The notes beneath the pieces are model-generated. The model did not search any database, was not told the origin of the DNA, and saw nothing but the letters and a program-made list of their open reading frames with translations. A stretch of 64,000 bases of DNA from an uncultured Halieaceae bacterium (GTDB lineage Bacteria > Pseudomonadota > Gammaproteobacteria > Pseudomonadales > Halieaceae), in assembly GCA_938074045.1 (NCBI GenBank), contig CALJGI010000004.1, forward strand, positions 434,001 to 498,000, given 5' to 3'. Within the stretch, counting starts at the first letter, position 1. Each line of letters opens with the position of its first letter. Shown in pieces: positions 60,354-64,000 of the stretch. The position numbers were made by a program, and so were the translations under genes.

Positions 60354-61901
60354 ATGAACCAAGTAATCGAGCAATCGGGAGACGCTGGTCTCGACATGGT
60401 TGGTAATGAGCATGCAGATGCGCTGTATCGCGCCGCCGAGGTGCGCGAGCTTGATCGCCTCGCGATTGAGGAGCACCAGATTCCAGGCATAAGATTGATG
60501 AGCCGAGCGGCGCGGGCGGCATTCGACGTTATTGTGGCGCAGTGGCCAAACGTCAGATCCCTGCTGGTTTGCTGTGGCACCGGCAACAATGGCGGCGATG
60601 GTTTTATTGTCGCGGCGTTGGCGCAGCAACGTGGTATTGCGACCCGCATATGCCAGATTGGGGACGTGGCAAGAATAGTGGGAGATGCAGCCACGGCGCG
60701 TGAAGAAGCAATGGCTGCTGGTGTGGACTGTGTGAATCCCGCGCAATTGGTCGCGGCGTTGGCTGAAGCAGATGTCGTAGTGGACGCATTACTCGGTACT
60801 GGTCTCACTGGACCCGTGAGGGAGGCTTATGCAAACGCAATCGTTGCCATCAATGAGAGTGGGCGACCTGCTCTGGCAATTGATATCCCTTCCGGTCTTT
60901 GCGCCGATAGCGGCGCCGAGCTCGGCGTGACAATCAACGCTCAACATACCGTGAGTTTTATCGGCAATAAACGTGGTTTGTTCACCGCCTCCGGTCCTGC
61001 CCGAACAGGCACCGTTCACTTCGCTGATCTCGGCGTGCCAGCTGATATATATGTGCGGCAGGCGGCGGGCTGCCGCAGGTTGCAATTGAACCGATTGCAT
61101 CAATTGTTGCCGCCGCGTTCGATTCTGGCCCACAAGGGGGACTGTGGGCATCTGCTGGCAATTGGTGGGGACGCGGGTACAGCAGGGGCGGTCAGCATGG
61201 CAGCCGAAGCTGCCGCTCGGGTGGGTGCCGGGCTGGTATCCGTAGCAACCCGATACGAACATGTTGCAATTATTGTCGCACGCACGCCGGAGGTGATGGC
61301 ACACGGCATAAATAGTGGCAATGAACTGGCTGAGCTTCTGGATCGCCCCGGTGTCTTCGCTATCGGTCCTGGTCTGGGCCAGGGGGGTTGGGCTGAACAG
61401 TTGCTGCAAACGCTGGACGGTGCCCATGGCATTCGAGTTTTGGACGCGGATGCCCTCAATATGTTGTCCATGGGGCCAGCTTATATGAAATTACAAAGGG
61501 ATGATTGGATACTGACACCGCATCCTGGTGAGGCGGCCAGGCTTTTGGACACCGACACGGCGAGCATACAGGCAGATCGATTCGCGGCGGCCACTGCCCT
61601 GCAAAAGCGCTATGGGGGAGTCGTCGTACTTAAGGGCCCCGGGACAATCATTGTTGATGAAAAGACTGCATTCCTGTCTACCTATGGCTGCCCTGGTATG
61701 GCCAGCGGCGGTATGGGCGATGTGCTGACGGGGGTTATAGCCGGGCTTTGTGCTCAGGGTCTGTCGGCGGTACAGGCTGCATGTTATGGCGTGTGTCTGC
61801 ATGGTGCTGCAGCTGAGTTGGCAGCGGCTGAGGGTGGCGAGCGCGGGACGCTTGCCAGCGATTTGTATCCTCACCTGCGGACGTTGGTAAACCGTGTCTG
61901 A
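60354..61901 (+). CDS. nnr: Bifunctional NAD(P)H-hydrate epimerase/dehydratase
   Basis: Two-domain repair enzyme of 515 residues. The N-terminal YjeF-N epimerase domain has GTGNNGGDGFIVAALA (about 65-80) and DALLGTGLTGPVREAY; the C-terminal ribokinase-like ADP-dependent dehydratase domain has GHLLAIGGDAGTAGAVSMAA (~263-282), LTPHPGEAARLL, VVLKGPGTII and GMASGGMGDVLTGVIAGL (~450-467). It repairs damaged hydrated NAD(P)H. ATG 60354; its stop overlaps the tsaE start by 8 bases. First of the tsaE-amidase-mutL run. Confidence 0.95.
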   Translation: MNQVIEQSGDAGLDMVGNEHADALYRAAEVRELDRLAIEEHQIPGIRLMSRAARAAFDVIVAQWPNVRSLLVCCGTGNNGGDGFIVAALAQQRGIATRICQIGDVARIVGDAATAREEAMAAGVDCVNPAQLVAALAEADVVVDALLGTGLTGPVREAYANAIVAINESGRPALAIDIPSGLCADSGAELGVTINAQHTVSFIGNKRGLFTASGPARTGTVHFADLGVPADIYVRQAAGCRRLQLNRLHQLLPPRSILAHKGDCGHLLAIGGDAGTAGAVSMAAEAAARVGAGLVSVATRYEHVAIIVARTPEVMAHGINSGNELAELLDRPGVFAIGPGLGQGGWAEQLLQTLDGAHGIRVLDADALNMLSMGPAYMKLQRDDWILTPHPGEAARLLDTDTASIQADRFAAATALQKRYGGVVVLKGPGTIIVDEKTAFLSTYGCPGMASGGMGDVLTGVIAGLCAQGLSAVQAACYGVCLHGAAAELAAAEGGERGTLASDLYPHLRTLVNRV

Positions 61902-62385
61902 TAAGGCTGTTTCTTTGGCAGATGTTGAGTTGGTAGTCGATGGTGAGTTGGCCATGCTTGAGCTCGGCAAGCAACTGGCGGTCGCTATCCTGCCGGCTAC
62001 TACGGTGTATCTTGAAGGTGATCTGGGTGCTGGAAAAACAACATTGTGCCGGGGCCTGCTGCGCGGTTTTGGTCATGATGCGGCAGTGAAAAGCCCGACC
62101 TATACACTTGTTGAGCCATACCAGCTTCAAGACCAATCGATTTATCACTTTGATCTTTACCGCCTGGCTGATCCCTCCGAACTTGAATACGTGGGGATAA
62201 GGGACTATTTCGAAGGGGGTGCCATATGCATCATTGAGTGGCCTGAGCGCGGTCTGGGATTTTTGCCCCCGGCGGACTTAGTGGTTACGATAGAGGTCAA
62301 AGGCAGTGGTCGTCTACTGACTCTGACTGCGGCCACTGTTACAGGTGGCCGTGTAGTCGAGCATTTGATTGGGATGAAAGATTGA
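61894..62385 (+). CDS. tsaE: tRNA t6A biosynthesis ATPase TsaE
   Basis: P-loop ATPase of 163 residues needed with TsaB/TsaC/TsaD for threonylcarbamoyladenosine at position 37 of ANN-reading tRNAs. Walker A is GDLGAGKTTLCRGLL (about residues 47-61), then KSPTYTLVEPY, HFDLYRLADPSELEYVGIRDYF and IIEWPERG. GTG start overlapping nnr; stop overlaps the amidase start as TTGA. Slightly longer than E. coli TsaE (153). Confidence 0.95.
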   Translation: MSDKAVSLADVELVVDGELAMLELGKQLAVAILPATTVYLEGDLGAGKTTLCRGLLRGFGHDAAVKSPTYTLVEPYQLQDQSIYHFDLYRLADPSELEYVGIRDYFEGGAICIIEWPERGLGFLPPADLVVTIEVKGSGRLLTLTAATVTGGRVVEHLIGMKD

Positions 62386-63725
62386 ACAATACGTCCGCTG
62401 ACACATCGCGCCCGAGCTGGTCTCTACTGCGGTGTGGTCTGGTGATAATGCTTGCGCTTCCGCTTCACGCGGCCGCTGTGAATATTGAGGAGGTGCGCCT
62501 GTGGCGTGCGCCTGATCATACTCGGGTGGTGTTGGACCTTACCGGACCGGTGGAGCACCGACTGATTTCCCTCGCTAATCCCGATCGCATCGTGGTTGAT
62601 ATCGAAAAGACTAAACTCGAGGCTGACACATCTATGCTGGCACTAGCTGACACACCGATCAGCCAGATTCGCAGCGGAGTGAGAGATGGCGATAACCTGC
62701 GCCTGGTACTGGATCTGAAATCCAGCGTGAAACCTCGCAGTTTTCTCCTTAAGGCCAACGAATCCAAGGGCGACCGTCTGGTATTGGACCTATATGACGC
62801 TGTAGTGGACAGCAACAAACCCCGGGTCAGTAAGAGCGTGGACGATGCCGGGAAGAAAAGAGACATTGTGGTAGCAATTGACGCCGGTCATGGCGGTGAG
62901 GACCCGGGAGCACTCGGACCGGGGAAAGCGCAAGAGAAAAAAGTGGTGCTAGCCATCGCCAAAGCCCTGGAAAAGAGGCTGGATGCCGCCAGAGGCTACC
63001 GTGCGGAACTGATCCGCAAAGGCGATTACTATGTTGGGTTGAAGAAACGGCGATCCCTGGCTCGGGAATTACAGGCGGATTTGTTTGTATCCATACACGC
63101 CGATGCCTTCAAGAGCCCCAAGGCCCGGGGAAGTTCGGTCTATATTCTGTCCCAGCGGGGAGCGTCCAGTACCTTTGCCAGTTTTCTGGCACAACGGGAG
63201 AACGCTGCGGACCTGGTGGGTGGGACCAGTCTTACCGATAAGGATGACCTGCTGGCCGAGGTGTTGTACGACATGTCGCTGGACAGCAGCAGGGTGATGA
63301 GCCGCGAAGCCGGTGCTCGTGTTCTGGAGCGTATGGGTGGAATTTCGAAGTTGCACAGCAAAAATGTGGAACAGGCCGCTTTTGCGGTACTCAAGTCTCC
63401 GGATATCCCGTCTATCCTGGTTGAGACAGGCTTTATATCCAACCCTGAGGAGGCCCGTTTGTTGCGCAGCAGCGCCTACCAGCAAAAGATGGCGAAAGCT
63501 TTGTTTGAAGGTATAACCAACTACTTCTCTGCGACAACGCCGCCCGGAACGCTATTAGCCTGGGATAAACGCGGAACTGGAACGGAATATGTAATCAGCC
63601 GCGGCGATACCCTGTCCCATATTTCGCGCCGCTTCAACGTAACGATAGCGGCGCTTCGAGAGCGTAATGACCTGAGCGGGAATACTATCCGTGTGGGGCA
63701 GAAGCTAATCATTCCCGCCACCTGA
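62382..63725 (+). CDS. amiB: N-acetylmuramoyl-L-alanine amidase (AmiB/AmiC type)
   Basis: Exported cell-wall amidase of 447 residues that cuts septal peptidoglycan. A signal peptide (LLRCGLVIMLALPLHAAA), an AMIN domain (VNIEEVRLWRAPDHTRVVLDL, about 30-135), the Zn amidase_3 domain with VAIDAGHGGEDPGA (~162-175), VSIHADAF (~229-236) and VETGFISNPEEARLL (~346-360), and a C-terminal LysM motif YVISRGDTLSHISRRFNVTI. The TTG start at 62382 overlaps the tsaE stop. Located right before mutL, as in other gammaproteobacteria. Confidence 0.94.
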   Translation: MNNTSADTSRPSWSLLRCGLVIMLALPLHAAAVNIEEVRLWRAPDHTRVVLDLTGPVEHRLISLANPDRIVVDIEKTKLEADTSMLALADTPISQIRSGVRDGDNLRLVLDLKSSVKPRSFLLKANESKGDRLVLDLYDAVVDSNKPRVSKSVDDAGKKRDIVVAIDAGHGGEDPGALGPGKAQEKKVVLAIAKALEKRLDAARGYRAELIRKGDYYVGLKKRRSLARELQADLFVSIHADAFKSPKARGSSVYILSQRGASSTFASFLAQRENAADLVGGTSLTDKDDLLAEVLYDMSLDSSRVMSREAGARVLERMGGISKLHSKNVEQAAFAVLKSPDIPSILVETGFISNPEEARLLRSSAYQQKMAKALFEGITNYFSATTPPGTLLAWDKRGTGTEYVISRGDTLSHISRRFNVTIAALRERNDLSGNTIRVGQKLIIPAT

Positions 63726-63737
63726 GAGTCGTTCAAA

Positions 63738-64000
63738 ATGCCCCGTATTCAGCTGCTGGATCAGCGGCTAGCTAACCAGATTGCCGCTGGCGAAGTTGTC
63801 GAAAGACCGGCTTCAGTGGTCAAGGAGCTGCTTGAGAACAGCCTCGACAGCAAGGCTTCGCGGATCGACATTGACGTGGAAGAGGGCGGCGTAAGACTGA
63901 TCCGGGTTAGAGACAATGGTGGCGGGATTCCAGCGGAAGATTTGCCGTTGGCATTGAGTCGCCACGCGACCAGCAAGATCAGTTGCCTGGAGGACCTGGA
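63738..64000 (+). CDS. mutL: DNA mismatch repair protein MutL, N-terminal part (truncated by window edge)
   Basis: First 87 residues of Mut[22 protein letters not shown], the GHL ATPase motif [13 protein letters not shown], and [25 protein letters not shown], the nucleotide-binding region. Runs off the right edge. ATG 63738. MutL links MutS to downstream mismatch-repair factors. It follows the amidase gene by 12 bases. Confidence 0.96.
   Translation, partial: MPRIQLLDQRLANQIAAGEVVERPASVVKELLENSLDSKASRIDIDVEEGGVRLIRVRDNGGGIPAEDLPLALSRHATSKISCLEDL

Overview
The window looks like chromosomal DNA of a free-living, aerobic, Gram-negative gammaproteobacterium, probably an oligotrophic marine type near the Cellvibrionales/Halieaceae. 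This is inferred from the gene mix: a cbb3 oxidase, an AlkB alkane hydroxylase with its rubredoxin, many SDR and fatty-acid-type enzymes, and the gammaproteobacterial block psd - rhodanese - rsgA - orn - queG - nnr - tsaE - amidase - mutL. Base composition is moderately GC-rich and even by eye. I found no insertion sequence, prophage, CRISPR array, rRNA or integrase. The window is dense, with many translationally coupled or tail-to-tail overlapping genes.

Layout. 1-6.0 kb: the N-terminal part of ccoN (cut by the window edge), a Yip1 membrane protein, divergent mscS, an enoyl-CoA hydratase, a Tat-type SDR and a large thioredoxin-fold lipoprotein. 6.1-16.4 kb: a CPA1 antiporter with a cyclic-nucleotide domain, an OafA-type acyltransferase, a frameshifted PhyH dioxygenase, a two-domain extradiol-type dioxygenase, a YfcG-type GST, a gamma-glutamyltransferase and a FabG-like SDR. 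16.5-23.2 kb: an overlapping MoxR/Bat-type operon. 23.2-29.3 kb: a CurA-like reductase with an export signal, alkB-rubredoxin, a decayed small gene, a DUF1214 protein, a DAO-type flavoprotein and a lipocalin.

29.4-42 kb: tRNA-Gly(CCC) with its own promoter and terminator, a zinc-ribbon protein, pdxH, cinA, a NUDIX hydrolase, small hypothetical genes, a solitary ParA-type ATPase, PAPS reductase cysH, a 38-residue membrane peptide gene flanked by terminators, ytoQ, a second gamma-glutamyltransferase-like gene, a LemA-TPM-TPM operon, a GAF methionine sulfoxide reductase and a transglutaminase/TPR lipoprotein. 42-52 kb: a second copy of the SDR type seen at 3.4 kb, a SYLF protein, an eight-haem cytochrome fused to HEAT and TPR repeats, asnS, an acyl-CoA ligase, a YeiH transporter and a methyltransferase pair. 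52-64 kb: RNase II, a PIN-PhoH protein behind a long structured leader, then the conserved housekeeping block ending in a truncated mutL.

The alkane hydroxylase, rubredoxin, enoyl-CoA hydratase, acyl-CoA ligase, PhyH and extradiol genes suggest use of hydrocarbons and lipids with aerobic respiration. The best items for a second look are the octahaem/HEAT/TPR cytochrome, the phoH leader, the 38-residue peptide locus, and two genes caught in decay (PhyH by one base; the gene beside rubredoxin by an amber codon and an 8-bp duplication). Gene identities rest on motif and family recognition by reading; no database search was run.
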